A DNA stretch of 64,000 bases from the NCBI RefSeq assembly GCF_009668025.1, contig NZ_WJXZ01000013.1, forward strand, positions 310,001 to 374,000, read 5' to 3'. Numbering within the stretch: position 1 is the stretch's first letter; each line of letters starts with the position of its first letter. The notes under the pieces are model-generated. The model worked only from the letters and a program-made list of their open reading frames with translations, ran no database searches and was not told the origin of the DNA. The translations under genes and the position numbers were made by a program. The stretch comes from Larkinella terrae (GTDB taxonomy: Bacteria > Bacteroidota > Bacteroidia > Cytophagales > Spirosomataceae). Positions 35,546-44,463 of this stretch are shown here, piece by piece.

Positions 35546-36526
35546 TTACGCAACCGCGCCAATTTTGTTGTATTTGTTCCGGTATTCGATGGGCGACAAA
35601 CCGGTAATCTTTTTAAAGATGGTTCGGAAGGCTTTCGTATCGGAATAGCCCACGTCGTACATGATCTCGTTGATGTTTTTCTGGCTGATTTCCAGGTTCT
35701 TCTTGGCTGCTTCGATCTTCACACGCTGGATGTATTCGGCCACGGTGTTGGAAGTGGCTTTCTTAAACCGACGCTCCAGATTTCGCCGACCGAGTGCGTG
35801 CATCTCGGCCAGCTGGTCGATCGTGATTTTATCCTGAAAGTTTTTCTCGATAAACTCCTGCGCTTTCTTGACCGGCTCGTCTTCGTGCTCCTTTTGTCCC
35901 TGAAAAATCGTAAACGGCGATTGTGTGGCGCGGTCAATTTCAATCGCAAACACCTTGGCCGACAAAACCGCAATGTCGCGACCGGCGTATTTTTCAATCA
36001 AATACAAAATCAGGTTCAGGTACGAGAACGCCCCTCCACTCGAGTAGATGCCCATTTCGTCCGTAATGATGCGTTCCGTCACCAGATTCACGTCCGGGAA
36101 CAGCTGCCGGAATTCGTTGGTAGCCATCCAGTGAGTGGCGCACTGCCGGCCTTTCAGCAAACCGGTCGAAGCCAGCAGGAAAGCGCCCAGACACAGACTG
36201 GCCACTTCCGATCCGCCTTTATACTGGTCGGTAATCCACGGAATAAAGTCCCGGTTTCGTTCCAGCGAAATCCGCAGATCACCGTCCAGCGCCGGAATAA
36301 CGATCAGATCGGTTTTTTTAATTTCATCCAAAACCGCATCGGCATTTACCGTAAAAAGGCCCCCGCTCAGCGGAGTTTCTTTCGTCAGTCCAACCAGCTG
36401 CACCTTAAAAACCGGTGGTTCGCCTTTCATCACGTAAAACTGATTGACCTGCGTAAACAACTGCCGGGTGCCTTCCAGGCTACCTAAAATAGCCCCTTTG
36501 GGGACTAAGATCGATATATGCTTCAT
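35546..36526 (-). CDS. GlxA-type AraC regulator with DJ-1/PfpI domain
   Basis: A 326-residue transcription factor. Residues 1-185 form a class I amidotransferase-like (DJ-1/PfpI) domain with Cys112 in 'SLCLGAFLLA' at the usual nucleophile site. The C-terminal AraC domain has two helix-turn-helix units ('ITIDQLAEMHALGRRNLERRF', 'NINEIMYDVGYSDTKAFRTIFKKITG'). The ATG at 36526 starts 'MKHISILVPKG'. Divergent from the hydrolase gene at 36657, which it may regulate. Confidence 0.92.
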   Translation of the reverse strand: MKHISILVPKGAILGSLEGTRQLFTQVNQFYVMKGEPPVFKVQLVGLTKETPLSGGLFTVNADAVLDEIKKTDLIVIPALDGDLRISLERNRDFIPWITDQYKGGSEVASLCLGAFLLASTGLLKGRQCATHWMATNEFRQLFPDVNLVTERIITDEMGIYSSGGAFSYLNLILYLIEKYAGRDIAVLSAKVFAIEIDRATQSPFTIFQGQKEHEDEPVKKAQEFIEKNFQDKITIDQLAEMHALGRRNLERRFKKATSNTVAEYIQRVKIEAAKKNLEISQKNINEIMYDVGYSDTKAFRTIFKKITGLSPIEYRNKYNKIGAVA

Positions 36527-36610
36527 AGCGTCAAAAATAAAGAAACGGTTTGTCGTAATCAACCCCTTTTATTGCCGCGTTTACCCCCGCTGTTTGTCCG
36601 GTCATTCCCG

Positions 36611-36618
36611 TAGGTTTG
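36611..36618 (+). promoter_or_regulatory. Possible -7 element of the hydrolase gene
   Basis: TAGGTTTG fits TAnnTTTG and lies 38 bases before the start at 36657. The nearest TTTG upstream (36593-36596) is only 14 bases away, shorter than the usual 19, so support is weak. Confidence 0.3.
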
Positions 36619-36656
36619 TCGTGTTCATTTACTTATCAACCGGGCAAAGGAATCTG

Positions 36657-37265
36657 ATGAAAAAGCAAGTCCTGTTCATTCACAGCGCGGGTCCGCAGCG
36701 GGGACATGCCGGAAGTGGCGACTTAGCGGCCTACCTGAAGAAGAGGCTGGGCCCGCGCTTCCGGGTGATCTGTCCTGAAATGCCGGACCCCGAAAATCCG
36801 TCGTACGAATCCTGGAAAGTGCAGCTCGACCACGAACTTCTGGCGGTTGAAAACCAGGTTATTCTGGTTGGCCATTCGCTCGGTGGCTCGGTTCTGCTGA
36901 AATATTTATTCGAAGAAAACCTGCAAAAAACGGTTGCCGGACTGTGCATCGTTGCGGCTCCGTTCTGGGGTAAAAAAGGCTGGAAAAGCAAAGAATTCGC
37001 CTTGCCGAATAAACCGTCGAAGCGTTCCTCACTCCCGCGGATTTTCCTTTTTCACGGCAGCGACGACGAGGTTGTACCCGTTGATCACCTCTCCTATTAC
37101 GCCGAAGTGCTGCCGTTTGCTTCGGTCTGGCGGCTCGCTAACGTTGGCCATCTTTTCACCAACGGCAGTCCGGAACTGGTCGCTGCGATAAAAAAATTAG
37201 CCAAAACCGGTACCCTCCGGCGAGCCGTTGATTCGGGGAATAAATTACCGTTTCGCCAGGAGTAA
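36657..37265 (+). CDS. Alpha/beta hydrolase, RBBP9/YdeN-like
   Basis: A 202-residue serine hydrolase of unknown substrate. The opening 'QVLFIHSAGPQRG' gives the oxyanion region, 'VILVGHSLGGSVLLKY' the nucleophile elbow with Ser, 'FLFHGSDDEVVPVDH' the catalytic Asp and 'LANVGHLF' the His. The longer open frame upstream is non-coding leader shared with the divergent regulator. No signal peptide. Confidence 0.88.
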   Translation: MKKQVLFIHSAGPQRGHAGSGDLAAYLKKRLGPRFRVICPEMPDPENPSYESWKVQLDHELLAVENQVILVGHSLGGSVLLKYLFEENLQKTVAGLCIVAAPFWGKKGWKSKEFALPNKPSKRSSLPRIFLFHGSDDEVVPVDHLSYYAEVLPFASVWRLANVGHLFTNGSPELVAAIKKLAKTGTLRRAVDSGNKLPFRQE

Positions 37266-37334
37266 AGGCATTATTAAACATCTCATTTTATTAAATAAAA
37301 ACCACAAATCTTTCAACTTTAAACTACTCAGGCA

Positions 37335-37769
37335 ATGGCAGTCATCAATCCCTACTTAAATTTCAATGGCAATACCGAAGAGGCTTTTAACTTTTACAAA
37401 TCGGTATTTGGTGGTGAATTTATTATGGTGCAACGTTTTAAAGATACCCCACAAGGTGGGAATGTAGCGGAGGGAGAAGGTGACAAAATCATGCATATTT
37501 CGCTGCCGATTGGCAAATCAACCATTCTGATGGCCACGGATGCGCTCGAATCAATGGGGCACAAAGCTGAGCCCGGAACCAATTTCCAGCTCTCCATCGG
37601 TACGGAAAGTCAGGTAGAAGCGGACAACTTGTTCAACGGACTTTCGGCGGGAGGACAGGTAGAAGTTCCGATGTCGAAAATGTTCTGGGGCGCTTATTTC
37701 GGCATGTTCACGGATAAATTCGGCATTAAATGGATGGTCAGTTACGACGAAAACGCGCTGCCAGCCTGA
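37335..37769 (+). CDS. VOC family protein, PhnB-like
   Basis: A 144-residue glyoxalase/bleomycin-resistance fold protein. The order 'INPYLNFNGNTEEAFNFYKSVFGGEF', 'IMHISLPIGKSTILMATD' and 'MFWGAYFGMFTDKFGIKWMVSY' is that of the PhnB/YjdN group. These bind metal but their substrates are mostly unknown. Clustered with a RibD-like reductase, a frequent neighbour in Bacteroidota. Confidence 0.9.
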   Translation: MAVINPYLNFNGNTEEAFNFYKSVFGGEFIMVQRFKDTPQGGNVAEGEGDKIMHISLPIGKSTILMATDALESMGHKAEPGTNFQLSIGTESQVEADNLFNGLSAGGQVEVPMSKMFWGAYFGMFTDKFGIKWMVSYDENALPA

Positions 37770-37821
37770 TGTAAACCGCTTCAATAACCAGACAGTAACA
37801 ACAAATCAGTATCTGTGAAAC

Positions 37822-37853
37822 ACAGGCGTCCCGCAGCTTGGCGGGACGCCTGT
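37822..37853 (+). terminator. GC-rich hairpin between VOC and reductase genes
   Basis: A perfect 13-bp stem (ACAGGCGTCCCGC with its complement) and a 6-base loop lie 53 bases after the VOC stop. No T-run follows, so it may slow rather than end transcription. Confidence 0.6.
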
Positions 37854-37879
37854 TCAATGCCAACAACCCCTCAGGCGAC

Positions 37880-38464
37880 ATGAGAAAGGTAAAACTACAG
37901 GTGCAAATATCGATTGATGGCTTTGTAGCGACCTCAACCGGCGAACAGTACTGGATGGCCTGGAATTGGGACGACATTCTGAAGCAATACGTTTCGGATA
38001 TCGCCAATTCCGTTGACACCATGCTGATCGGCCGGATCACGTATCAGGGAATGGCCAATTACTGGCCGTCGGCTGCCACAAACCCGGAAGCAACGGCAGA
38101 CGAGCTGGAATTTGCCAGCAAAATGAACGAACTAACCAAGGTGGTTTTTTCGAATACTTTAACCACCGCCGATTGGTATAATTCACGCATTGCCACGGAA
38201 CCAATCGAGGCCGAAATTGCTCGGTTGAAACGACAACCCGGAAAAGACATCATTATTTACGGCGGTGCCAGAATTGTTTCCTCCCTGATTAAATCTGGCA
38301 TCATTGATGAGTATCATCTCTTCGTTAATCCCGTGGTGTTAGGTACCGGAATGCCCATCTGGAACCGCATCAGCGACCGAATGAATCTGAGACTGATCAA
38401 TACCACCGCCAGCAGCACGGGCATTGTCATTTTATGCTATCAACCGGAGAAAAATATCTCCTGA
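37880..38464 (+). CDS. Dihydrofolate reductase-family protein (RibD C-terminal type)
   Basis: A 194-residue NADPH-type reductase fold. 'VQISIDGFVATSTGE', 'DTMLIGRITYQGMANYWP', 'KDIIIYGGARIVSSLIKSGIIDEYHLFVNPVVLGTGMPIW' are the usual RibD-C blocks. The true substrate is unknown; these proteins are generally not folate enzymes. The ATG at 37880 is chosen because a hairpin occupies the sequence before it. Confidence 0.9.
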   Translation: MRKVKLQVQISIDGFVATSTGEQYWMAWNWDDILKQYVSDIANSVDTMLIGRITYQGMANYWPSAATNPEATADELEFASKMNELTKVVFSNTLTTADWYNSRIATEPIEAEIARLKRQPGKDIIIYGGARIVSSLIKSGIIDEYHLFVNPVVLGTGMPIWNRISDRMNLRLINTTASSTGIVILCYQPEKNIS

Positions 38465-38502
38465 ATTTGAGCCTTTATTTATACCATCATAAAGCAGGTG
38501 TC

Positions 38503-38739
38503 ATGGTAGAAGTTTTTAAAACTGACGTGCAAGATCAGCGCCAGGCGAAAAGGCTTATCGATCAGATACAAGAACTATTTTCGGATTACACCGCCAATTT
38601 TGATCTGGAAGATTGCGACAACATCCTGCGGGTTAAATCGGCCAGCGGTTTTGTCGAAGCGTGCTACGTCATCACGGTTTTGCGGGATTTTGGCTTTCAC
38701 GCGGAAGTTTTACCGGACGACGACCTGGCATGTGCGTAA
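38503..38739 (+). CDS. Small protein of 78 residues, unknown
   Basis: 'MVEVFKTDVQDQRQAKRLID' starts a compact alpha/beta protein with strand-helix-strand-helix-strand order ('NFDLEDCDNILRVKS', 'FVEACYVITVLRDFGFHAEVL'). The ferredoxin-like order and length recall metal-binding HMA-like domains, but the CxxC motif is absent. I do not assign a function. It lies between the reductase and the PQQ dehydrogenase, same strand. Confidence 0.7.
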   Translation: MVEVFKTDVQDQRQAKRLIDQIQELFSDYTANFDLEDCDNILRVKSASGFVEACYVITVLRDFGFHAEVLPDDDLACA

Positions 38740-38799
38740 TTTCTCGGGGCGATTGGTTATTATTACAACCCAAAGCACCATCCGACTACCATCTCTTTC

Positions 38800-40968
38800 A
38801 TGCGTTCCGTTCACCTTCTGTTCCGGCGCTGGCTCAATCCTAAACGGAGCCTCCTCTTCACCACTTCGGCTTTCGTATTGCTAACGGGTTACCAGGCAAA
38901 TGACGATAAAAACCGCAGCTGGAGCGTTTACAAAGCCGACGCCGAAAGCACCAGCTATTCCGCTCTTGATCAGATTTCCACCGGCAATGTCAGTCAGTTA
39001 AAACCGGCCTGGACTTTTCAGTACAACGACGCGCAGCCCGACGCGCGGGCAGGCAGCAGCGAATGCAATCCGATTATTATAGACGGTGTGCTTTACGCCA
39101 CTTCGGCCCGGCACCGTGTTTACGCCGTCGACGCGTCAACGGGTGAGCAAAAGTGGTCGTTCGATCCCTTCGACGGCGGAACTGGCGGTGGCGTCAGCCG
39201 GGGGGTTACCTATTGGGAAGACGGAGCCGACAAACGGATTCTGGTAACCGGCGAAGACATTCTGTTTGCGCTGGACGCCAATACCGGAAAACCGATCCCG
39301 GGATTTGGCAAAAACGGGCGGGTTAGTATGAATGTCGGGCTGCGCGACGCCCCCGAAACCATCTCGGTGATTCCGACCTCACCCGGCATTGTTTACCGGG
39401 ATCTGCTGATCATGGGAGCCGAGGTTTCCGAATTGTACGGCGCACAACCCGGTTACATTCGGGCCTACAACATCCGGAATGGAAAACTGGAGTGGACGTT
39501 TCACACCATTCCGCTGCCCGGCGAACCCGGCTACGAAACCTGGCCCAAAGATGCCTATAAATACGCCGGTGGCGTCAACGACTGGGCGGGCATGAGCGTC
39601 GACACCAAACGCGGAATGGTTTTTCTGGCGCTCGGTTCGCCCTCCTACGATTTTTATGGTGCCGACCGCAAAGGCTCGAATCTGTACGGAAACTGCGTCG
39701 TTGCGCTCGATGCCAAAACCGGTCAATACCGCTGGCATTTTCAAACCGTCCACCACGATTTGTGGGATTATGACCTGCCTGCTCCGCCGAACCTGGTGAC
39801 GGTTGACCGCGACGGAAAGAAAACGGACGCCGTCGCTCAAGTAACCAAACACGGTTTTGTTTTTGTGTTCAACCGGGAAACCGGGGAGTCGTTATTTCCG
39901 ATTGAAGAACGCAGCGTGCCGGTTTCTCACATTCCGGGGGAAGCCGCCTGGGCGACGCAGCCGTTTCCGCTGAAACCCAAACCGTTCGCCCGGCAGTTCA
40001 TGACCGAAGCCGATCTGACTAACTATTCAACGGCGGGGCACGATTCGATTGTAAAGAAATTCCGGTCGATGCGGTATGAGGGTTTGTTTACTCCGCCGGA
40101 TCTGAAAGGAACGCTAATGCTGCCCGGAACGCGCGGTGGTGCCGAATGGGGTGGTGCCGCTTACGACCCAAACACGAGCATTTTGTACGTCAAATCCAAC
40201 GACTCGCCGGAAATCCAGTCGATGCAGAAGGTCGATCCCGAAAAAGAAGCCAAAGACAGGACGGTTTTTGCGCAGGGCCGAACGCTATATACAACGTATT
40301 GCGCGAGTTGTCACGGCAAAGATAAGAATGGTGATGAACCGAATTATCCCTCGCTGATTGGCCTCCGAAACCGGATGAGCCGGGAAGCGGCTTTGGCTAA
40401 AATTAAACAGGGCGGTGGAAAAATGCCGGCGTTTGCCAGCGTGGTCAAAGGTAAGGAAGAGGGCATTATTGCGTTTCTCTTCGATCGGGAAAAGGACTCC
40501 AATAAGGTGACGAAACTCGAAACTGGCCAGACCAAGAAAGGCGCGGACAAATACCTCAACCTGACGGCTTACGGCCATTTTCGGGATTCGCAGGGTCATC
40601 CGGCCATCAAACCGCCCTGGGGAACGCTGAACGCCATCAATCTGAATACCGGCGATTATGCCTGGCAGATTCCGCTGGGGAACGACCCGGAATTACAGGA
40701 AAAAGGCGCGCCCGAAACCGGTCTGGAAGGCTCAGGTGGACCGATTGTGACCGCCGGTGGACTGGTTTTCATCAGCGGCACCAAAGACCGGAAATTGAAA
40801 GCTTTCGACAAATCAACCGGAAAACTGCTCTGGGAAACCACGCTGCCCGGTATCGCCAATGCGACCGCCTGTACCTATTGGAGCGGCAACAAACAGTACG
40901 TCGCCGTATCGGTTGGGGGCACAAAAGAAAAACCGGCCGGTTCCCTCATGGCGTTTGCGTTGCCCTGA
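38800..40968 (+). CDS. PQQ-dependent dehydrogenase fused to cytochrome c
   Basis: A 722-residue exported quinoprotein, probably oxidising a sugar or alcohol in the periplasm. A signal peptide (to about residue 33) is followed by a beta-propeller with PQQ repeats ('VYAVDASTGEQKWSFDP', 'LFALDANTGKPIPGFGKNGRV', 'LKAFDKSTGKLLWE'). A haem c domain is inserted near the C-terminal third: Cys501-x-x-Cys504-His505 in 'YCASCHGKD'. Insertion before the last propeller blades is the layout of the soluble glucose dehydrogenase-like group with haem. Substrate unproven. Confidence 0.92.
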   Translation: MRSVHLLFRRWLNPKRSLLFTTSAFVLLTGYQANDDKNRSWSVYKADAESTSYSALDQISTGNVSQLKPAWTFQYNDAQPDARAGSSECNPIIIDGVLYATSARHRVYAVDASTGEQKWSFDPFDGGTGGGVSRGVTYWEDGADKRILVTGEDILFALDANTGKPIPGFGKNGRVSMNVGLRDAPETISVIPTSPGIVYRDLLIMGAEVSELYGAQPGYIRAYNIRNGKLEWTFHTIPLPGEPGYETWPKDAYKYAGGVNDWAGMSVDTKRGMVFLALGSPSYDFYGADRKGSNLYGNCVVALDAKTGQYRWHFQTVHHDLWDYDLPAPPNLVTVDRDGKKTDAVAQVTKHGFVFVFNRETGESLFPIEERSVPVSHIPGEAAWATQPFPLKPKPFARQFMTEADLTNYSTAGHDSIVKKFRSMRYEGLFTPPDLKGTLMLPGTRGGAEWGGAAYDPNTSILYVKSNDSPEIQSMQKVDPEKEAKDRTVFAQGRTLYTTYCASCHGKDKNGDEPNYPSLIGLRNRMSREAALAKIKQGGGKMPAFASVVKGKEEGIIAFLFDREKDSNKVTKLETGQTKKGADKYLNLTAYGHFRDSQGHPAIKPPWGTLNAINLNTGDYAWQIPLGNDPELQEKGAPETGLEGSGGPIVTAGGLVFISGTKDRKLKAFDKSTGKLLWETTLPGIANATACTYWSGNKQYVAVSVGGTKEKPAGSLMAFALP

Positions 40969-41099
40969 CGGACTTGCCTTTTAAGGCATAGAAATTTTCA
41001 GTGATAAAAGTTTAAAATTTCAAGAATTAATCTTACTTTACACCGCATTCCATTGTACCTCGAATGCCCTTACATTCACATTTCTCGTACGGCCTGGCA

Positions 41100-41429
41100 A
41101 TGAAAACAAATAAATGGAAATTATCCCTGCTGGTTTGGTCAGCCATGTTTCCGTTCAGTACATTAGCCACCTACGGTCTGTCGCAGTTTTCCTTCATGGC
41201 GCACTGGCCCCTGGTGGCAAGAACCTTCTGCCTGACCTGTTTGCTGGTACCGTATATGGTTTTCGTCGCCCTGCCATTCCTGAACCGGCGTTTTCGGAAG
41301 TGGCTCCAATCAAATCCGAGTGATCAGAACCAACGGATCCTGGCCGATCAGTCGCCAGATCGTTCATCCGAAACCAGTCAGGCCGAACCATCCTACCGGG
41401 GTTTAATGACAAACGGGACCGGTATTTGA
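41100..41429 (+). CDS. Small membrane protein with two helices
   Basis: 109 residues: helix one 'LSLLVWSAMFPFSTLATYGLS', helix two 'LVARTFCLTCLLVPYMVFVALPFL', then 'NRRFRKWLQS' and a polar tail. The pair with 'R-F-LT-LLVPYMV' and the following 'F-RKWL' resembles the membrane tail found on some antibiotic-biosynthesis-monooxygenase-type proteins, but no enzymatic domain is present. An ATG at 41064 would add 12 residues and cannot be excluded. Confidence 0.7.
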   Translation: MKTNKWKLSLLVWSAMFPFSTLATYGLSQFSFMAHWPLVARTFCLTCLLVPYMVFVALPFLNRRFRKWLQSNPSDQNQRILADQSPDRSSETSQAEPSYRGLMTNGTGI

Positions 41430-41481
41430 TTAAACACCAGCCCCGTTTAAACTCACCGGCCGAATACGTGGCGTCTTTCGA

Positions 41482-41757
41482 TTATTTCCTCAATAATCCC
41501 AGAATAGTTTCCTGATTTGACAGAATGGCGTCCAGCGTTTCCTGGTTTTTGAGAATTGAATCCTGGTTTCCCAGTATTGAATTTTGGTTGCTCAGAATCG
41601 AATCCTGGTTTTTAATGATAGTGCTCTGGTTGGCCAGAATCGCATCCAGACTTTGCTGATTTTTGATGATCAACTCCTGATTTTTGAGAATGTTTTCCTG
41701 GTTGGACAGGATCGTTGCCTGATTGGCCAGCACCTGATCGTTGTTGTCGGTTGCCAT
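41482..41757 (-). CDS. Heptad-repeat coiled-coil protein (IxxNQxx)
   Basis: A 91-residue protein made almost wholly of heptads of the form [I/L]-[L/I]-x-N-Q-x-x ('ILSNQEN', 'ILKNQEL', 'IIKNQDS', 'ILGNQDS'), interrupted twice by a three-residue insert 'LDA'. Ile falls at core position a and Asn at d, the N@d pattern known from trimeric autotransporter stalks. There is no signal peptide or membrane helix, so it is presumably cytoplasmic. The ATG at 41757 (MATDNND) is preferred to an upstream one. Function unknown. Confidence 0.8.
   Translation of the reverse strand: MATDNNDQVLANQATILSNQENILKNQELIIKNQQSLDAILANQSTIIKNQDSILSNQNSILGNQDSILKNQETLDAILSNQETILGLLRK
41494..41730. repeat. Degenerate 21-bp tandem repeats inside a coding region
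   Basis: The heptad repeats of the protein above are also visible in the DNA as about ten 21-base units carrying TCCTGGTT or a close variant (plus-strand reading). Units differ at silent and surface positions but keep Asn-Gln codons, which suggests expansion followed by selection on the protein. Confidence 0.7.
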
Positions 41758-41887
41758 AAGAAGAATCGTTTTATTTTGTATAATTGATGTATGATTGACC
41801 ACCGGATTTAAGGCATCCGGCGGACAAGTATCAACGGCAAGTATTCCGAATTGTTTTTCTACTGATCAGATTATCAGTTTCCTACTA

Positions 41888-42877
41888 ATGATAACACCAC
41901 CGCCCACCCGTCGGATTCCGGTTTTATATTTTCTGTTCATGTTCTGCGTTCTGAGCACCTGGCTGTGGTACATCTCCTCGCTGGATGAGATCGGTTTTCT
42001 GGCCCGCCGGTGGGCGGCCGCACTGACCATGATTTTTGGCTCATTCATTGCCGGATCGAGTCCGGAAGGCAGCGCGGCCATTTCATACCCGGTTTTCACG
42101 CTGCTTCTGAAGATTCCCCCGCCGGTGGCGCGGAATTTCTCGTTCGCCATTCAGAGCATTGGCATGACGTCGGCCTCCCTGCTGATTCTGGGTCTGCGGG
42201 TCCGGGTCGACTGGAATTACATACGTTACGTAACCATAGGCGGAGTTTTCGGGTTGATTTTTGGAACATACTACGTGGTTCCCCTGATCTCGCCCGTGCT
42301 GGCCAAGCTGTTTTTTGTCTCACTTTGGCTGAGTTTCGGCATTACACTCTGGCGGGAAAACCGGAAACCATCCCGTTTCGTTTTCGACGCCATTCCCGAT
42401 TTTCAGCGGAGCGATCAGGTACGTCTGGCCTTGTTTGGCGTAGTCGGCGGCATTATTTCGTCGATATTCGGGACTGGAATCAACATTTTCACGTTTTGCC
42501 TTGTGACGATTTATTACCGGCTCAACGAAAAAGTAGCCACCCCCTCGTCCGTCATTATCATGACCATTGAAACCCTGCTCGGCTTTTTTTTGCACGCCCA
42601 AATCCTGCGGGATTTCAGCCAGGAATCCTTCGAGTTGTGGCTGACCTGCATCCCGGTCGTTGTCTTTTTCGCGCCACTGGGAGCCTTTGTCATTACCAAA
42701 CTTCCCCGAACCGTAATCGCCCGAATCCTGTACGTCATCCTGTTTGTTCAGTTTATCGGAGCGATGGTCGTTATTCGTCCCACCGCCACGCAGTGGCTGC
42801 TCAGTCTGACGACCCTGGGGGCAGGCCTGGGATTGTTTGCCTACATCGCCCGTCTTACCCGCCGACCAGCTGTCTGA
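41888..42877 (+). CDS. TauE/SafE (TSUP) family membrane permease
   Basis: A 329-residue inner-membrane protein with about eight to nine hydrophobic helices. Two related halves with small-residue motifs ('MIFGSFIAGSSPEGSAAISYPVF' and 'LFGVVGGIISSIFGTGINIFTF') are typical of TSUP proteins that export sulfite or organosulfonates. The ATG at 41888 starts 'MITPPPTRRIPVLYFLF'; the frame is open upstream to a TTG that would overlap the repeat-protein promoter. Substrate unproven. Confidence 0.87.
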   Translation: MITPPPTRRIPVLYFLFMFCVLSTWLWYISSLDEIGFLARRWAAALTMIFGSFIAGSSPEGSAAISYPVFTLLLKIPPPVARNFSFAIQSIGMTSASLLILGLRVRVDWNYIRYVTIGGVFGLIFGTYYVVPLISPVLAKLFFVSLWLSFGITLWRENRKPSRFVFDAIPDFQRSDQVRLALFGVVGGIISSIFGTGINIFTFCLVTIYYRLNEKVATPSSVIIMTIETLLGFFLHAQILRDFSQESFELWLTCIPVVVFFAPLGAFVITKLPRTVIARILYVILFVQFIGAMVVIRPTATQWLLSLTTLGAGLGLFAYIARLTRRPAV

Positions 42878-42936
42878 AAAATGGAATTAGATTGTCGACC
42901 CGCCTTCGGGAGTTGTCGCAACAAGGCATCCGTTTG

Positions 42937-44148
42937 CTAATTGGATTTTCCGACCAGTTTCCACTGGTAGATTCCTCCGATTTTCTCAATGCCAAAATAG
43001 TCGAACGAGCCGGTCGCGCGGTCGCCGAACGTATCCAACGTGGTGGGGCCGGTGGCGCCGGTGTAGGCGTTGGCCTGCGTAGTAAACAAACTCTCCAGAT
43101 TGTCCAGACTGGCCGGAACGCCGTTTCCGGCTTCCACGGTTTTGGCAATGACCCACATAGCATCGTACACCGCAATTCCGAACGCATCCGGGTCAATGCC
43201 GGTTTTTGTTTTAATCCGGGTAATCAATGGCTCCCAGGCGGATTTGTAGGCATCGGACAATCCGAAGGTCGGTGTAAAAAACTGGGTCGCAATCGCAAAG
43301 TCGGCGGCAGCGGGATCCGCGATCAAAGCGGCACTCAGGGCGACCCCGTCGGCGCCGTACCAGCGAACCGAACTCAAAACCGGGTCGACCGCAGCCTGTT
43401 TGAACAGGTTGACGCATTCGTCAAACGACGCCAGGTACACCGCCACTTTGGCAGCTCCGTAGGTCGTTGTTAAAGCCGTAATCTGAGTCTTGATGGCCGC
43501 GATCTGGCTTGAAAAATCTGTAACGGCGGTTCCGTACGGCGTCAGGGCCTGCACTTCGCCCCCGGCGGTGGTAAACGACGCCCCGGTAGCGGTTTGTAAA
43601 CCTTTGTTACCGGCGTCATCGCGGGCAATCGTAATCAAACCGCGAATGCCCTGCGCGAAGATGGTTTTGGCGATGGCCGCTCCTTCGATTTTATCCGCCG
43701 GACAAAACCGGAAAACCGGGTCGTCGGCAATGGCCAGGCTTCCTGCCGTGCTTCCCTGGCTGATGACAAGGGCATTCCGGGATTTGGTCAGAGGCAAAAT
43801 GGCCGCCAGTTCGGCGCTGGATTGGGGTCCGATAAAAAACCGGTGCCCGGCGTCGGCCGCCGTGGTGAAAAAACCGGTCGCCAGCGTGGCATCCAGCTTC
43901 GTATCGTAGGTTGTCATGCTCAGGCGATACGGGCTTCCTTTCTTTTCGAAATAGGCGTTGATGTCTTCTTCCGCAATTTCCATCGCGGCCGCCGTGGTGT
44001 TGCCCAGCGACGACCAGTTGCCCGTCAGTGACGATAGCCCGGCGATCTCAATGGTGGAAGGTTGTAAATGATCTTGAAGGGTGCAGCCGGAAAAGGAATA
44101 GCCCATAAAAAGGATTCCGGCAAGGCTCAGGTTTCGTAGGAATGTCAT
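42937..44148 (-). CDS. ABC-type substrate-binding lipoprotein (Leu/Ile/Val family)
   Basis: A 403-residue lipoprotein: signal with lipobox 'FSGC' (Cys22), then a type I periplasmic-binding fold beginning 'IEIAGLSSLTGNWSSLGN' and including 'ALVISQGSTAGSLA', 'FRFCPADKIEGAAIAKTIFAQGI' and 'AVYDAMWVIAKTVE'. These match branched-chain amino-acid receptors. No permease or ATPase gene is adjacent, so it may serve as a stand-alone sensor or a scavenging receptor. Confidence 0.88.
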   Translation of the reverse strand: MTFLRNLSLAGILFMGYSFSGCTLQDHLQPSTIEIAGLSSLTGNWSSLGNTTAAAMEIAEEDINAYFEKKGSPYRLSMTTYDTKLDATLATGFFTTAADAGHRFFIGPQSSAELAAILPLTKSRNALVISQGSTAGSLAIADDPVFRFCPADKIEGAAIAKTIFAQGIRGLITIARDDAGNKGLQTATGASFTTAGGEVQALTPYGTAVTDFSSQIAAIKTQITALTTTYGAAKVAVYLASFDECVNLFKQAAVDPVLSSVRWYGADGVALSAALIADPAAADFAIATQFFTPTFGLSDAYKSAWEPLITRIKTKTGIDPDAFGIAVYDAMWVIAKTVEAGNGVPASLDNLESLFTTQANAYTGATGPTTLDTFGDRATGSFDYFGIEKIGGIYQWKLVGKSN

Positions 44149-44463
44149 CGAATATTTTTTGCGAAAATATACGAATTATCTCATGTGAATGAATGACATT
44201 CCAGCAATATATTGTCCGACAAATACAATTTATCCGAATAGTGCCAGCGCGATCAATCTTTTTTATAGTATTACTAATCAGATTATACCAGTTGAACCGG
44301 TTCATTTTTGGCTGATATAATAAGAGGATTGAAAAACTGATAATACCTTTACTACTCAAATAAACCGTCGCTTATGAATACAATTTTACATTCAGTCAGC
44401 CGTTTTTTAAGCGATCCAAAACACAAAACTCACCGTTCCAGACCAACCCTGCTGAAAATACCT
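44149..44463. other. Divergent intergenic region, 315 bases
   Basis: AT-rich spacer between the divergent substrate-binding and SGNH lipoprotein genes. On the minus strand TATATTTT lies about 20 bases ahead of the receptor start, a near match to a -7 element. On the plus side, an alternative start for the SGNH gene is at 44374. No hairpin or other gene was seen. Confidence 0.4.
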
